From Nonomuraea endophytica (GTDB taxonomy: Bacteria; Actinomycetota; Actinomycetes; Streptosporangiales; Streptosporangiaceae), in contig NZ_JACHIN010000003.1 of NCBI RefSeq assembly GCF_014203235.1, positions 239,590 through 303,589 of the forward strand: DNA of 64,000 nucleotides. The letters run 5' to 3'. This document shows, piece by piece, positions 20,268-29,247 of the stretch; within the stretch, counting starts at the first letter, position 1, and each line of letters begins with the position of its first letter. The notes beneath the pieces are model-generated. The model had not been told where the DNA came from, searched no databases, and was given only the letters and a program-made list of their open reading frames with translations. Both the position numbers and the translations under genes were made by a program.

Positions 20268-21626
20268 CTAGAAGGCTCGTATGTGGTTGTAGAGCTCGAA
20301 GGCGGCGTCGTGTTCGCCGAACGCCGCCGCCTCCGAGCGTTTGACCGCCAGGTACGCGCGGGCGCGCAGGTCGCCCAGGGCGGCCATCAGCACCTCGTCG
20401 GCCTCCAGCGCGTCCAGCGCCTCGGTCAGCGTGGCGGGCAGGCGCGGGTGCCGGTCCGGCTCGGTGTCGGGGTCGACGGTGACCGGCTCGCCCGGGTCGA
20501 GCTTGCGGCGGATGCCGTCCAGCCCGGCGTGGATGACCGCGCCCAGCGACAGGTACGGGTTGGCCGAGGAGTCCGAGGGCTTGAGCTCCAGGTTGGTCTC
20601 GCCGCCGGCGCCCAGCGGGGAGCACACGCGGACCGCCGCCTCGCGGTTGTCCGGCCCGTGGACGGCGTAGCCGCTGGACCACATGCGCGGGCCCAGGCGG
20701 CGGAAGCTGTTGACGCTGCCGCAGGTGAGCGCGGTCAGGGCGGGCAGGTGGGCGAGCAGGCCGCCGACGAACCAGCCGCGCACGTCGTCGTCGGCGAACA
20801 GGTTGCGGCCCTCGCGCCACAGCGAGAGGTGCAGGTGGGCGCCGTTTCCGGCTTGTGCGGCCAGGGGTTTGGGGGCCAGCGAGGCCCACATGCCCATGCG
20901 GACGGCCACGCCGCGCACGGTCTCGCGGTAGATGACGTGGTTGTCGGCGGCGCGCAGGGCGGGAGCGTGGCGTATGGAGAGTTCTTGCTGGCCGGGGCCG
21001 AGTTCCGGGTGGTAGTGCTCGACCTGGAGTCCCTGTTTCTCGAGGGCGTGCATGAGGCTCATCGTGTAGTCGTGGGCGGTGTCGAAGCCGGTGGCGGCGT
21101 AGCAGAGGGTGTCGTCGAGGGGGACGAGCCGGTCGGGTCCGCCGCTGGGGTCGGGCTGGCGGCGGCCGAGCGTGAACTCCGGCTCGAAGGCGGCCTCCAG
21201 CGTGTAGCCCTCACGGTCGAGGATGGCCACGGCGTCCTTGAGGAAGGTGCGCGGGCAGGCGTCCCACGGGCTGCCGTCGGCCTGGCGCTGGTCAGCCAGC
21301 ATCGCGGCGGCGCCGGGCGCGTAAGGCAGCGGCACGAAGGTCGCGGGGTCAGGCACGAGCCTGACCTCGCCGACGGGTCCCAGCTGCTCGACCTCCTGGA
21401 GCTGGTCGAGCATGTTCATCGCCATCATGGCCACCGTGTGGCCGATCCCCGTCTCCAGTCGCTCGGCCAGCCGTGACCGCGACGCCGCCTTGCCACGGAT
21501 GACACCGCCGTGGTCGGCGTAGAGGAATCGGATCAGCTCGATCCCATCGATCTCCGCGCGTTCCAGAATGCGGTTGACGGCGGGATCAGGCTGATGGACC
21601 CTGGTGACGCTCTGACGATCTTCCAT
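20268..21626 (-). CDS. glutamine synthetase-like ligase (gamma-glutamylpolyamine synthetase type)
   Basis: Member of the GS-I superfamily, 452 residues. Metal and ATP motifs are visible: EPEFTL, NGAHLHLSLW, REAAVRVCSPLG and NLELKPSDSSANPYLSLGAVIHAGLDGI. The N-terminal IELIRFLYADHGGVIRGKA resembles GlnA2/GlnA3/PuuA-like ligases that glutamylate amines rather than classical GlnA; which amine is unknown. It is convergent to the his operon end and stands alone, so nitrogen-source or polyamine/ethanolamine detoxification is only a family-based guess. Confidence 0.82.
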   Translation of the reverse strand: MEDRQSVTRVHQPDPAVNRILERAEIDGIELIRFLYADHGGVIRGKAASRSRLAERLETGIGHTVAMMAMNMLDQLQEVEQLGPVGEVRLVPDPATFVPLPYAPGAAAMLADQRQADGSPWDACPRTFLKDAVAILDREGYTLEAAFEPEFTLGRRQPDPSGGPDRLVPLDDTLCYAATGFDTAHDYTMSLMHALEKQGLQVEHYHPELGPGQQELSIRHAPALRAADNHVIYRETVRGVAVRMGMWASLAPKPLAAQAGNGAHLHLSLWREGRNLFADDDVRGWFVGGLLAHLPALTALTCGSVNSFRRLGPRMWSSGYAVHGPDNREAAVRVCSPLGAGGETNLELKPSDSSANPYLSLGAVIHAGLDGIRRKLDPGEPVTVDPDTEPDRHPRLPATLTEALDALEADEVLMAALGDLRARAYLAVKRSEAAAFGEHDAAFELYNHIRAF

Positions 21627-21687
21627 CCTGTCTGCGTAGCACGAACCGGCAGCTCAAGGAAGCGACTTCCGCAGACGAAGACGTTCC

Positions 21688-21849
21688 TCAGTTGAGAACG
21701 TTGGTGAAGAACACGGCCAGTTGGTTCGCTCCATTGACGATTCCGTCGAACACGCCGTTCACGGCGGCGGCGGCTTGGGCCGGCCGGGTGAACAAGTAGA
21801 AGATCACGAACGCCACCGCGACGTATGTGACCACCTTCTTGACCTGCAT
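21688..21849 (-). CDS. 53-residue single-span membrane peptide
   Basis: Small protein starting at ATG 21849 behind a near-perfect GGAGG site with 6-nt spacing. It begins MQVKKV, continues with one hydrophobic helix (about 6-22) ending FYLFTRPAQA, and finishes with an amphipathic stretch (AAVNGVFDGIVNGANQLAVF). The Ala-rich A-Q-A after the helix could be a signal-peptidase site, in which case the mature peptide would be about 30 residues. Codon use and ribosome-binding site argue that it is translated. I recall similar small proteins in other actinomycetes, but no function is known. Confidence 0.65.
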   Translation of the reverse strand: MQVKKVVTYVAVAFVIFYLFTRPAQAAAAVNGVFDGIVNGANQLAVFFTNVLN

Positions 21850-22316
21850 GGGGGGCCTCCTGCAGTCCATTCCCAGCCGTATATACCCGGATCTGGGCGA
21901 TCACTGGCATCTTCTGTGAAGATGTTCTTGATCATAACCGGGGGGCGTCTTTCCTACGTCATGGTACGGGCTTTGTAGCCTCGGGGTGCGCCTGCCACGC
22001 CGTAATTCCGAGACGTGAGACGGAGTCCCAGGTAGAGGGCCGGGGCGGTGGAGAAGGCAGGGTCGTGAGGAACGGAACAGGGGCCCTCAGCAGGGGGTGA
22101 AGGCCGCATTCGCGGCTGTCGAGCTGGGTCCAGCGGCCCCCGAAAAGATCCCACACCGCGGCCACCAGGCCCGGGTGAAGGAGTGGGCGGCGAAGTTCAG
22201 CGGCGTGGCCCACGGGGGCGTGTGGGGCGCCGATGGGCAGAGTGGCGCCGGTGACGAGTGAGAGCGCGGCCGTGGCCAAGCCGCAGAGCGCGAGTGGATA
22301 GTGAAGCTCTCCGCTA

Positions 22317-22345
22317 TCTATAGCTAAGCTATCCAACACTGGCAA
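22317..22345 (-). promoter_or_regulatory. sigma70-like promoter reading leftward from the MerR gene
   Basis: On the minus strand TTGCCA (22345-22340) and TATAGA (22322-22317) are separated by exactly 17 nt. It is the best -35/-10 pair noticed in the window. It would transcribe the relic frame to the left and overlaps the palindrome at 22320-22332, so the MerR protein could control it. Confidence 0.5.
22320..22332. promoter_or_regulatory. palindromic candidate operator for the adjacent MerR protein
   Basis: ATAGCT-A-AGCTAT is a perfect 6+6 palindrome around one base, embedded in a longer imperfect dyad (gctatc ... gctatc family of repeats, 22313-22334). It lies 28 bp upstream of the MerR start and inside the leftward promoter, the typical position of a MerR-family operator. 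Confidence 0.45.
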
Positions 22346-22359
22346 GGGAGGAGCAAGGC

Positions 22360-22986
22360 GTGCGGATGGCGGAGCTGTGCGAGACGACCGGGGTCCCGGT
22401 CCCGACGATCAAGTACTACCTGCGGGAGGGACTGCTGGCGCCGGGCCGCCCGGTCGGCCGTAACCAGGCCGACTACGGGCCCGAGCACGTGAAGCGGCTA
22501 CGGCTCGTGCGCGCGCTCATCGAGTACGGCGGGCTCGGCATCGCCGCCATCCGTGAGCTCACCGTCCGCCTCGACAACCCGGGCGTCGCCCTGTTCGAGC
22601 TGATGGGGGAGGCGCAGAAGACCGTCACCACGCACGACGACCCCCGCCCCGGACCTGTTCGCGACCGGGCGGAGCGGATCGTGGCCGAGCTGCTGGAGCG
22701 CAAGGGGTGGCAGGACGCCGGCCGCAACCCCGCCATCGGCACCCTGGTGGGCGTGCTGGCCGTGCTGGACGAGCTGGGCCGCCAGGACATGGTGGCGGCG
22801 CTGGGCGACTACGCCGACGCCGCCGAGCGTGTCGCCGAGGTGGACCTGCGGGTGATGGGCGCGGTCGAGGACCGCGAGCAGGCGGTTGAGATCGTCGCCC
22901 TCGGCACCCGCCTGGGCGACGCCATCGTGGGCGCCCTGCGGCGGGTGGCGCAGGAGCACATGTCGCAGCGGGCCTTCGACTTCTAG
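22360..22986 (+). CDS. MerR-family transcriptional regulator
   Basis: Regulator of 208 residues. The winged helix-turn-helix is at the very N-terminus: MAELCETTGVPVPTIKYYLREGLL, then DYGPEHVKRLRLVRALIEYGGLGIAAIREL. The remainder is helical, with no Cys cluster, so a metal sensor is unlikely. The start is GTG 22360 after GGGAGGAG (6-nt spacing); ATG 22366 is a possible alternative. It overlaps the convergent DinB-like gene by 4 bp. The likely target is its own upstream region. Confidence 0.87.
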   Translation: MRMAELCETTGVPVPTIKYYLREGLLAPGRPVGRNQADYGPEHVKRLRLVRALIEYGGLGIAAIRELTVRLDNPGVALFELMGEAQKTVTTHDDPRPGPVRDRAERIVAELLERKGWQDAGRNPAIGTLVGVLAVLDELGRQDMVAALGDYADAAERVAEVDLRVMGAVEDREQAVEIVALGTRLGDAIVGALRRVAQEHMSQRAFDF

Positions 22987-23612
22987 ACGCCGAGGGAGGC
23001 GTTGAGCAGGCGGGCCACGGCGTCCTCGTCGCCGGTGAGGTCCACGCGGGCGTGCTGCTGGCGGCCGAAGCAGAACAGCAGCAGGTCCCCCGCCCGCCCG
23101 GTCACCTCGACCTTGGGTCCTTCCTGCGCCCCGCCCAGCGCGACGCCCCCGCCCAGCCGGTGGAGCACTACTCCCACGGGCGATTTACGCAGCATGAGGC
23201 GGGCTCCCATGGCCAGCCGCTTCCAGATGAGGCGCTCGAAGTCGTCGGACAGCCGGCGCGGCTCCCATCCGGGCTGGGCGCGCCGGATGTCCTCGTGGTG
23301 GACGAAGAACTCCAGCGTGTTGACCGCCTCGTCCAGGAACGGCAGCAGCCCGTAGAAGCCGCCGGGCTTGCGGACCATCCCGACCAGTTCGGGGAAGGGA
23401 TGCTGGGCCTTCAGGCCGTTCTGCACCGAGGCGGTGTATCCGGCCAGCGGCCGGAGCGCGATGCCGGCCGCCGCGTCCGGGCGGCGTTCCCGCAGAACCA
23501 GGTGGGCGGCCAGGTCGTAGGTCGCCCACCCGGTGCACAGGGTGGGCGCGTCGGGGCCGGTCTGGTCGAGCAGATCGCAGATCGCGGAGCGTTCGGCACG
23601 GGCGTGAGTCAC
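22983..23612 (-). CDS. DinB-like / mycothiol-dependent-enzyme-fold protein (TIGR03085 type)
   Basis: Protein of 209 residues beginning THARAERSAICDLLDQTGPDAP then GWATYDLAAHLVLRERRPDA, where the conserved His (AAHL) and a later HHED motif would bind metal as in the maleylpyruvate-isomerase-N / DinB fold. The C-terminal part (VEVTGRAGDLLLFCFGRQ, RVDLTGDEDAVARLL) matches the SCP2-like tail of the TIGR03085 family. Activity unknown. The start is GTG 23612, with TAGGCT 7 nt upstream and no ribosome-binding site, a leaderless candidate. Confidence 0.78.
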   Translation of the reverse strand: MTHARAERSAICDLLDQTGPDAPTLCTGWATYDLAAHLVLRERRPDAAAGIALRPLAGYTASVQNGLKAQHPFPELVGMVRKPGGFYGLLPFLDEAVNTLEFFVHHEDIRRAQPGWEPRRLSDDFERLIWKRLAMGARLMLRKSPVGVVLHRLGGGVALGGAQEGPKVEVTGRAGDLLLFCFGRQQHARVDLTGDEDAVARLLNASLGV

Positions 23613-23701
23613 GGGGCCCAGCCTACCTGTGGGAATAACGGGGTGATCAGCCGTGATAGGCACTATGTAGAAATATCCCCGTTGGGAAGGAATCCCCCCG
23701 A

Positions 23702-25510
23702 GTGGCGAGCAAGGTCACCTCGGCCGTGATGCGTCAAGGACTGGGCGTCCTTGGGGTGGCCATCCGCACGGAGAAGGCGGTGTTCGCGATCGCCGTCCTG
23801 GCCAGCGGCCTGTACGGCGGCATGACCGTGGCCTCGGCGTGGGCCCTGGGCTGGGCGACGGAGAACGCCGTCCTGCCCGCTTTCGAGAAGGGCGACATCA
23901 CCTCAGGCGTGCTCTGGTCGGCCACCCTGCTGATCATGGGCACCGCGCTGCTCAAGTCGATCGGCGTGGCGGGCCGGCGCATCTTCGCCGGTGTCGTCCA
24001 GTACCGCATGCAGGCGCGCTCGCGCCGCGACGTCACCAAGCAGTACCTGCGGCTGCCCCTGTCCTGGCACCACCAGCACCCCACCGGCCAGCTGCTGTCG
24101 AACGCCAGCGCCGACGCCGAGGCGGCCTGGGCGCCGCTGGCCCCGCTGCCGATGGCGGTGGGCGTGATCGTCATGCTGATCACGGCCGCGATCGCGATGG
24201 TGTTCACCGACCCGGCCCTGGCGCTGGTCGGTTTCCTGATTTTTCCGGCGATAGCCGTACTGAATCTGATTTATCAGCGCAAGCTCAGCCCACTCGCCAC
24301 CCGCGCCCAGCAACTCCGGGCCGAGGTCAGCGAGATCGCGCACGAGAGCTTCGACGGCGCGCTCGTCGTCAAGACGCTCGGCCGCGAGGCGCTGGAGACC
24401 GAGCGCTTCCAGCGGCGCGCGCACGAGCTGCGGGACGCCAACATCGCGGTCGGACGGGTGCGCGGCCTGTTCGACCCCATGCTGGAGGCCTTGCCCACGC
24501 TCGGTGTGCTGATCGTGCTGGCCGTGGGCGCGATGCGGCTGTCGTCCGGCTCGATCAACTCGGGTGAGCTGGTGCAGGTGGCCTACCTGTTCACGTTGCT
24601 GTCGTTCCCGATCAGGGCGCTCGGCTGGGTGCTCGCGGAACTGCCCCGCAGCGTGGTCGGCTGGACGCGGGTGCAGGCCGTGCTCGACGCGAGCGGCTCC
24701 ATGGAGTACGGCTCCGCCGAACCCGCCGGCACGCGGCCCGCGTCCCTCCAGGTCGACGACGTCTCCTACGCCTACGGCGACAGCGAGGTGCTGCACGGGG
24801 TGAGCTTCGACGTGGCGGCCGGCCGTACCGTGGCGCTGGTGGGACCCACCGGGTCGGGCAAGTCCACGCTCACACAGCTGCTGGTGCGGCTGGTGGACCC
24901 GGCCGCCGGCGAGGTCAGGCTCGACGGCGAGGACCTGCGCGAGCTGGCCTACGGCGCGATCGCCCGCTCGGCGGCGCTGGTGCCGCAGCAGACGTTCCTG
25001 TTCGACGACACCGTGCGCGGCAACGTCGCTCTCGGCCTGGACGTCACCGACGAGGAGGTGTGGGCGGCGCTGCGGCTGGCGCAGGCGGACGGCTTCGTCG
25101 CGCGGCTGGCCGACGGCCTCGACACCCGCGTCGGCGAGCGCGGCACCACCCTGTCCGGCGGCCAGCGCCAGCGCGTCGCGCTGGCCCGCGCGATCGTGCG
25201 CAGGCCGCGCCTGCTGATTCTCGACGACGCGACCTCCAGCGTGGACCCGCAGGTCGAGGCCAAGATCCTGTACGGCCTGCGCGACTCCGCCGAATCCTCC
25301 ACCACGGTCGTGGTCGCCTACCGGATGGCCACGATCGCCTTGGCCGACGAGGTCGTCTTCCTGGAGCGCGGCCGGGTCGCCGACCGGGGCACCCACGAGG
25401 AGCTCCTGGCCCGCTGCGAGGGCTACCGCAACCTCGTGACCGCCTACGAGCGCGAGGAGTCCGAGCGGGCCGCGATCGAGGCCGACGAACAAGAAGGGGT
25501 GAGCGCCTGA
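23702..25510 (+). CDS. ABC exporter half-transporter, degenerate-site subunit
   Basis: Half-size ABC exporter of 602 residues: six membrane helices in the first 320, then a nucleotide-binding domain with Walker A GPTGSGKS (381-388), full signature LSGGQ (from 484) and Walker B LLILDD. The catalytic Glu after Walker B is Asp509 and the switch His is Tyr540 (VAYRM), so its own ATP site should not hydrolyse. It overlaps the next subunit by one base (TGATG), indicating an obligate heterodimer. The start is GTG 23702 behind GGGAAGGAA. Substrate unknown (lipid, drug or peptide). Confidence 0.9.
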   Translation: MASKVTSAVMRQGLGVLGVAIRTEKAVFAIAVLASGLYGGMTVASAWALGWATENAVLPAFEKGDITSGVLWSATLLIMGTALLKSIGVAGRRIFAGVVQYRMQARSRRDVTKQYLRLPLSWHHQHPTGQLLSNASADAEAAWAPLAPLPMAVGVIVMLITAAIAMVFTDPALALVGFLIFPAIAVLNLIYQRKLSPLATRAQQLRAEVSEIAHESFDGALVVKTLGREALETERFQRRAHELRDANIAVGRVRGLFDPMLEALPTLGVLIVLAVGAMRLSSGSINSGELVQVAYLFTLLSFPIRALGWVLAELPRSVVGWTRVQAVLDASGSMEYGSAEPAGTRPASLQVDDVSYAYGDSEVLHGVSFDVAAGRTVALVGPTGSGKSTLTQLLVRLVDPAAGEVRLDGEDLRELAYGAIARSAALVPQQTFLFDDTVRGNVALGLDVTDEEVWAALRLAQADGFVARLADGLDTRVGERGTTLSGGQRQRVALARAIVRRPRLLILDDATSSVDPQVEAKILYGLRDSAESSTTVVVAYRMATIALADEVVFLERGRVADRGTHEELLARCEGYRNLVTAYEREESERAAIEADEQEGVSA

Positions 25511-27279
25511 TGGCTCTGCAGGGAGTGGAGCGCACGGCGCTGGCCACCGTGCGACGGGGTCTGTCGCTGACGCCCGAGTTCCGCAACGGCCTGATCGGCA
25601 CGATGGCCCTGGCCGTCGTCGCCACCGTCGGCAAGATCATCGTGCCGATCGCGGTGCAGCAGACGATCGACACCGGCATCAAGGGCGGCAAGCCCGATCT
25701 TTCATACATCTTCGGTGCGGTGGCGATCTGTGCCGTCGCGGTCATCCTGACGGCCCTGGCCGGATACCTGATGAACGTCCGCCTCTACAAATCCACCGAG
25801 TCCTCCCTGGCGACGCTGCGCGTCCGCGGGTTCCGGCACGTGCACGACCTGTCGGTGCTCACCCAGAACACCGAACGCCGCGGTGCCCTGGTCTCCCGCG
25901 TCACCAACGACGTCGACCAGATCAGCACGTTCATGCAGTGGGGCGGCCTGATGATCATCGTGGCGCTCGGGCAGCTGCTCGTGGCCACCGTGCTCATGTT
26001 CATCTACTCCTGGCAGCTCACCCTCCTGGTGTGGATCTGCTTCATCCCGCTGATGATCGCCCTGCCGCGGTTCCAGCGGTTGCTGTCGCGGGCGTACACG
26101 ATCGTCCGCGAACGCACCGGCGACATGCTCGCCGCCGTCAGCGAGTCGGTCGTCGGCGCCGCCGTGATCCGCGCCTACGCCGCCGAGGGCCGCACCGCCG
26201 AGCGCGTCGACACCAGCGTGGACGCCAACCGCTCCGCCCAGATCAGGGCCCAGACGATCGTCGGCTTCGTCTTCCCGCTGACGGAGATCGTCGCCGCCCT
26301 GGCCATCGCCGGGATCGTGCTGCTCGGCGTCCAGCTCGGCCTGTCCGGCGGCATCTCCGCGGGCAAGCTCGTCGCCTTCCTGTTCCTCGTCACCCTGTTC
26401 GTCTCGCCGCTCCAGATCGCCACCGAAGTGCTCAACGAGGCCCAGAACGCCGTCGCCGGCTGGCGGCGCATCCTCGGCGTCCTCGACACCCCGCCCGACG
26501 TGGCCGACCCCGGCGAGAAGGGCGCGGAACTGCCCCGCGGCCCCATCTCCGTCAAGTTCGAAGACGTGCACTTCGCCTACCCTGGCGGCGAACCCGTCCT
26601 GCAGGAGGTCACCGTCGAGATCCCGCCGCGCTCGCGCGTGGCGATCGTGGGGGAGACCGGCTCGGGCAAGACGACGTTCGCCAAGCTCCTGACCCGCCTC
26701 ATGGACCCCGCCGCGGGCCGCGTCACCATCGACGGCCACGACCTGCGCGAGATCCGCTTCTCGTCGTTGCGCGAGCGCATCGTGATGGTGCCGCAGGACG
26801 GCTTCCTGTTCGACGGCACACTCGCCGACAACATCCGGTACGGCCGGCCGTCCGCGACCGACGCCGAGATCAGCCTCGCGCTGACCGAGCTCGGCCTGGC
26901 CGACTGGGTGGACGGCCTGCCCGCCGCCCTCGACACCCCGGTAGGCCAGCGCGGCGAGTCCCTGTCGGCCGGCGAACGCCAGCTCGTCGCCCTGGCCCGC
27001 GCCTACCTCGCCGACCCCGACCTCCTCCTGCTCGACGAGGCCACCTCCGCCGTCGACCCCGCCACCGAGGTACGGCTGGCCCGCGCCCTGGAGGGCGTCA
27101 CCAGGGGCCGCACGGCCGTCTCGATCGCCCACCGGCTGTCCACGGCGGAGAACGCGGACGAGGTCCTGGTGTTCGACGCCGGCCGGTTGGTCCAGCGAGG
27201 CGCCCACGCCGACCTGGTCCGAGAGGAGGGGGTCTACGCAGGACTCCACGCCTCCTGGATCTCCGCCGCCCACTCCTGA
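25510..27279 (+). CDS. ABC exporter half-transporter, catalytic-site subunit
   Basis: Partner of the preceding gene, 589 residues. Six membrane helices are followed by a nucleotide-binding domain with Walker A GETGSGKT (381-388), Walker B ending DE (Asp509-Glu510) and switch His541 in IAHRLST, all canonical. Its signature is altered to LSAGE (485-489). In a head-to-tail dimer that altered signature faces the partner's degenerate Walker site, giving one active and one regulatory ATP site, as in other heterodimeric bacterial exporters. The start ATG 25510 overlaps the previous stop. Confidence 0.9.
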   Translation: MALQGVERTALATVRRGLSLTPEFRNGLIGTMALAVVATVGKIIVPIAVQQTIDTGIKGGKPDLSYIFGAVAICAVAVILTALAGYLMNVRLYKSTESSLATLRVRGFRHVHDLSVLTQNTERRGALVSRVTNDVDQISTFMQWGGLMIIVALGQLLVATVLMFIYSWQLTLLVWICFIPLMIALPRFQRLLSRAYTIVRERTGDMLAAVSESVVGAAVIRAYAAEGRTAERVDTSVDANRSAQIRAQTIVGFVFPLTEIVAALAIAGIVLLGVQLGLSGGISAGKLVAFLFLVTLFVSPLQIATEVLNEAQNAVAGWRRILGVLDTPPDVADPGEKGAELPRGPISVKFEDVHFAYPGGEPVLQEVTVEIPPRSRVAIVGETGSGKTTFAKLLTRLMDPAAGRVTIDGHDLREIRFSSLRERIVMVPQDGFLFDGTLADNIRYGRPSATDAEISLALTELGLADWVDGLPAALDTPVGQRGESLSAGERQLVALARAYLADPDLLLLDEATSAVDPATEVRLARALEGVTRGRTAVSIAHRLSTAENADEVLVFDAGRLVQRGAHADLVREEGVYAGLHASWISAAHS

Positions 27280-27448
27280 CCACCCCCGCCCATCTCGCCA
27301 CTTCGGCCTCGCACCCCACCTGCATGGCGCCGCCCCCGCTCTCCAGCACCCGGATGCCGGGGTCTGGGCCCGCGACCCGAGCGTCGTGGCGGTGAAGCGG
27401 GTGGGGAGTGGGGGAAGAAGCGGCGGGCTGGGCTGGTTGAATGGCGGC

Positions 27449-27787
27449 ATGTCCCTGGATCCCGACATCGCCGCGCGGCTCAAGCGCGGCCCCGACGGGC
27501 TGGTGCCCGCGATCGTCCAGCAGTACGACTCCGGCGAGGTGCTCATGCTCGCCTGGATGGACGACGAGGCGCTGCATCGCACGCTCACCACCGGCCGCGC
27601 CACCTACTGGTCGCGCAGCCGCCAGGAGTACTGGGTGAAGGGGAACACCTCCGGCCACGTCCAGCACGTGAAGGCGGTGGCGCTCGACTGCGACGGTGAC
27701 ACGGTCCTGCTCAAGGTGGACCAGGTGGGCGCCGCCTGCCACACGGGCGACCGCACGTGCTTCGACGCCGACGCGCTGCTGCCGTGA
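27449..27787 (+). CDS. hisI: phosphoribosyl-AMP cyclohydrolase
   Basis: Third enzyme of histidine synthesis, 112 residues, monofunctional (no fused HisE). The motifs [33 protein letters not shown], metal-binding [15 protein letters not shown] and CHTGDRTCF are all present. It stands 7.5 kb from hisF because the GS-like, MerR and ABC genes intervene. The 169 bp upstream hold no gene. It overlaps the next gene by 4 bp. Confidence 0.96.
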   Translation: MSLDPDIAARLKRGPDGLVPAIVQQYDSGEVLMLAWMDDEALHRTLTTGRATYWSRSRQEYWVKGNTSGHVQHVKAVALDCDGDTVLLKVDQVGAACHTGDRTCFDADALLP

Positions 27788-28341
27788 ACAGGGAGACGTG
27801 GGTCTGGGCTGCGGCCACCGCGGCGGGCTGCCTGCTGGTGCTGCTGGCGGCGGGCCGCGTCTGGGTGCGTGCGGCCGGGACGGCCACCGGGACGGGCGGG
27901 GTTACCGCCGCCGGGACGGGCGGTGACCTGAGCGGCGGCCTGACCGCGGTGGGGCTGGCGGCGCTGGCCGGTGTGGTGGCGGTGCTGGCGACCAAGGGCG
28001 TGGGGCGCCGCGTCGTGGGCGCGCTGCTGGGGTTGTGCGGCGCGGGCCTCGGGTGGATCACCTTCTCGGCGCTGTCACAGGGGCCGATCGCCGCGTGGGC
28101 GAGGAATGTTCCGGCGCTTCATGGGGTGACGGATCCGGCGTACACGATCGAGGTGTTCTGGCCCGTCGTGGCGGGCGCCGGTGCGGCGCTGGTGCTGGTG
28201 GGGGGCGTGATGGCGGTGGTACGCGGCGGGCGTTGGACGGCCATGTCGGCCCGCTACGACCGGCGGCCGGCGGGGGAGCGGCCTGCGGATGACCGTTCGA
28301 TGTGGGACGCTCTGGACAGAGGCGACGATCCCACGAGCTGA
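27784..28341 (+). CDS. trp-region conserved membrane protein (TIGR02234 type)
   Basis: Membrane protein of 185 residues with four hydrophobic segments (about 7-27, 55-73, 77-98 and 131-154) and a polar C-terminal tail ending [11 protein letters not shown]. Size, topology and location fit the Trp-operon-associated membrane protein found between trpE and trpC in actinobacteria (the Rv1610 position). Here it follows hisI directly (GTGA overlap) because trpE is missing. Its function in the family is unknown. Confidence 0.78.
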   Translation: MNRETWVWAAATAAGCLLVLLAAGRVWVRAAGTATGTGGVTAAGTGGDLSGGLTAVGLAALAGVVAVLATKGVGRRVVGALLGLCGAGLGWITFSALSQGPIAAWARNVPALHGVTDPAYTIEVFWPVVAGAGAALVLVGGVMAVVRGGRWTAMSARYDRRPAGERPADDRSMWDALDRGDDPTS

Positions 28342-28431
28342 GTCCTGAAATTTCCGGGGCTTTCGGTGCAGATCGAGGTTCCAGACCTACGCTTCCGTGC
28401 AAGGGGCCACGATGACGAAGGGCGCGGCAGC

Positions 28432-28860
28432 ATGACCTACGGCAACCAGGACGGCAGCGGTGGCTACGGCGCGCAGCCGCCCGGCGGGGGATACGGCCAG
28501 CAGCCGGGCAACGGCGGCGGATACGAGCAGCAGCCCGGCAGCGGCGGCGGTTACGGCCAGCCTCAGCCGGGCAGCGGCGGTTACGGCCAGCAGCCGGGCA
28601 GCGGCGGTGGCTATGGTCAGCAGCCCGGCAGCGGCGGTGGCTACGGCCAGCAGCCCGGCAGCGGGGGCGGTTACGGCCAGCCTCAGCCGGGCAGCGGCGG
28701 TTACGGCCAGCCGGATCCCTACGGGCAGCAACAGCCCGGTTACGGCTACGGCCAGCCCTCCGGCGGCTACGGTCAGGCCCAGGAGGCCTACGCCCAGCAG
28801 CCCGTCTACGCCCAGCCCGCCTACGGCCAGCCCGCCGCCTACGGCAAGCCTCCGGCCCAG
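28432..28860 (+). repeat. in-gene tandem repeats ([14 protein letters not shown] codons)
   Basis: About nine imperfect copies of a 30-36 bp unit such as ggcggttacggccagcag are arranged head to tail within the DUF4190 gene. Two blocks (about 28548-28605 and 28668-28725) are almost identical, which suggests recent unequal recombination and a risk of length polymorphism or misassembly. Confidence 0.7.
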
Positions 28861-29124
28861 ACGAACGCCATGGCCATCACCTCGCTGATCCTCGGCATCG
28901 TCGGCCTGTTCCTGTGCGGCCTGACCAGCATCCCGGGCGCGATCTGCGGCCACGTCGCGCTGGCCCAGGTGAAGCGCAACGGCGGCGAGGGGCACGGTCT
29001 GGCGGTGGCCGGGCTGATCACCTCCTACCTGACGATCGTGGCGTGGGTCATCGGCTGGCTGGTGTTCGGCGGCTTCATCCTGGCGATGCTCGGGCTGGCG
29101 AGCGCGGCGGGCACGAGCTACTGA
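28432..29124 (+). CDS. DUF4190 membrane protein with long Gly/Tyr/Gln/Pro repeat domain
   Basis: Protein of 230 residues. Residues 1-140 are almost entirely repeats of the type [10 protein letters not shown] (at least eight copies), followed by (Y-A-Q-P) repeats; residues 145-228 are the two-helix DUF4190 domain ([15 protein letters not shown] ... [27 protein letters not shown]). The start ATG 28432 (MTYGNQ) is chosen because the next gene begins with the near-identical [25 protein letters not shown]; longer frames open from 28366. The repeats look like an intrinsically disordered, possibly phase-separating tail. Function unknown. Confidence 0.78.
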   Translation: MTYGNQDGSGGYGAQPPGGGYGQQPGNGGGYEQQPGSGGGYGQPQPGSGGYGQQPGSGGGYGQQPGSGGGYGQQPGSGGGYGQPQPGSGGYGQPDPYGQQQPGYGYGQPSGGYGQAQEAYAQQPVYAQPAYGQPAAYGKPPAQTNAMAITSLILGIVGLFLCGLTSIPGAICGHVALAQVKRNGGEGHGLAVAGLITSYLTIVAWVIGWLVFGGFILAMLGLASAAGTSY

Positions 29125-29247
29125 CACCCTCCTTGCGGTCAGGTCACAAATCATCCTTATGACGGATAATTCCCCATGTGGGGCGTGGTAGGTCGCTATG
29201 CTGCGGCGGGCAACTCGCCACAAGCACCACACGAGGAGTCTCCAGTC

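Larger units (their letters stand above)
21850..22359. other. 510-bp gene-poor stretch with possible gene relic
   Basis: No confident gene is present. On the minus strand an open frame from 22345 to 21959 begins at a TTG and reads with high third-position GC in its first half (LATAALSLVTGATLPIG then LLHPGLVAAVWDLFGG), but it lacks a ribosome-binding site and decays into low-complexity Pro/Thr sequence. It may be a decayed membrane protein, or its real start may be further in. The 21880-21960 part is AT-richer than its surroundings and non-coding. Confidence 0.4.
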
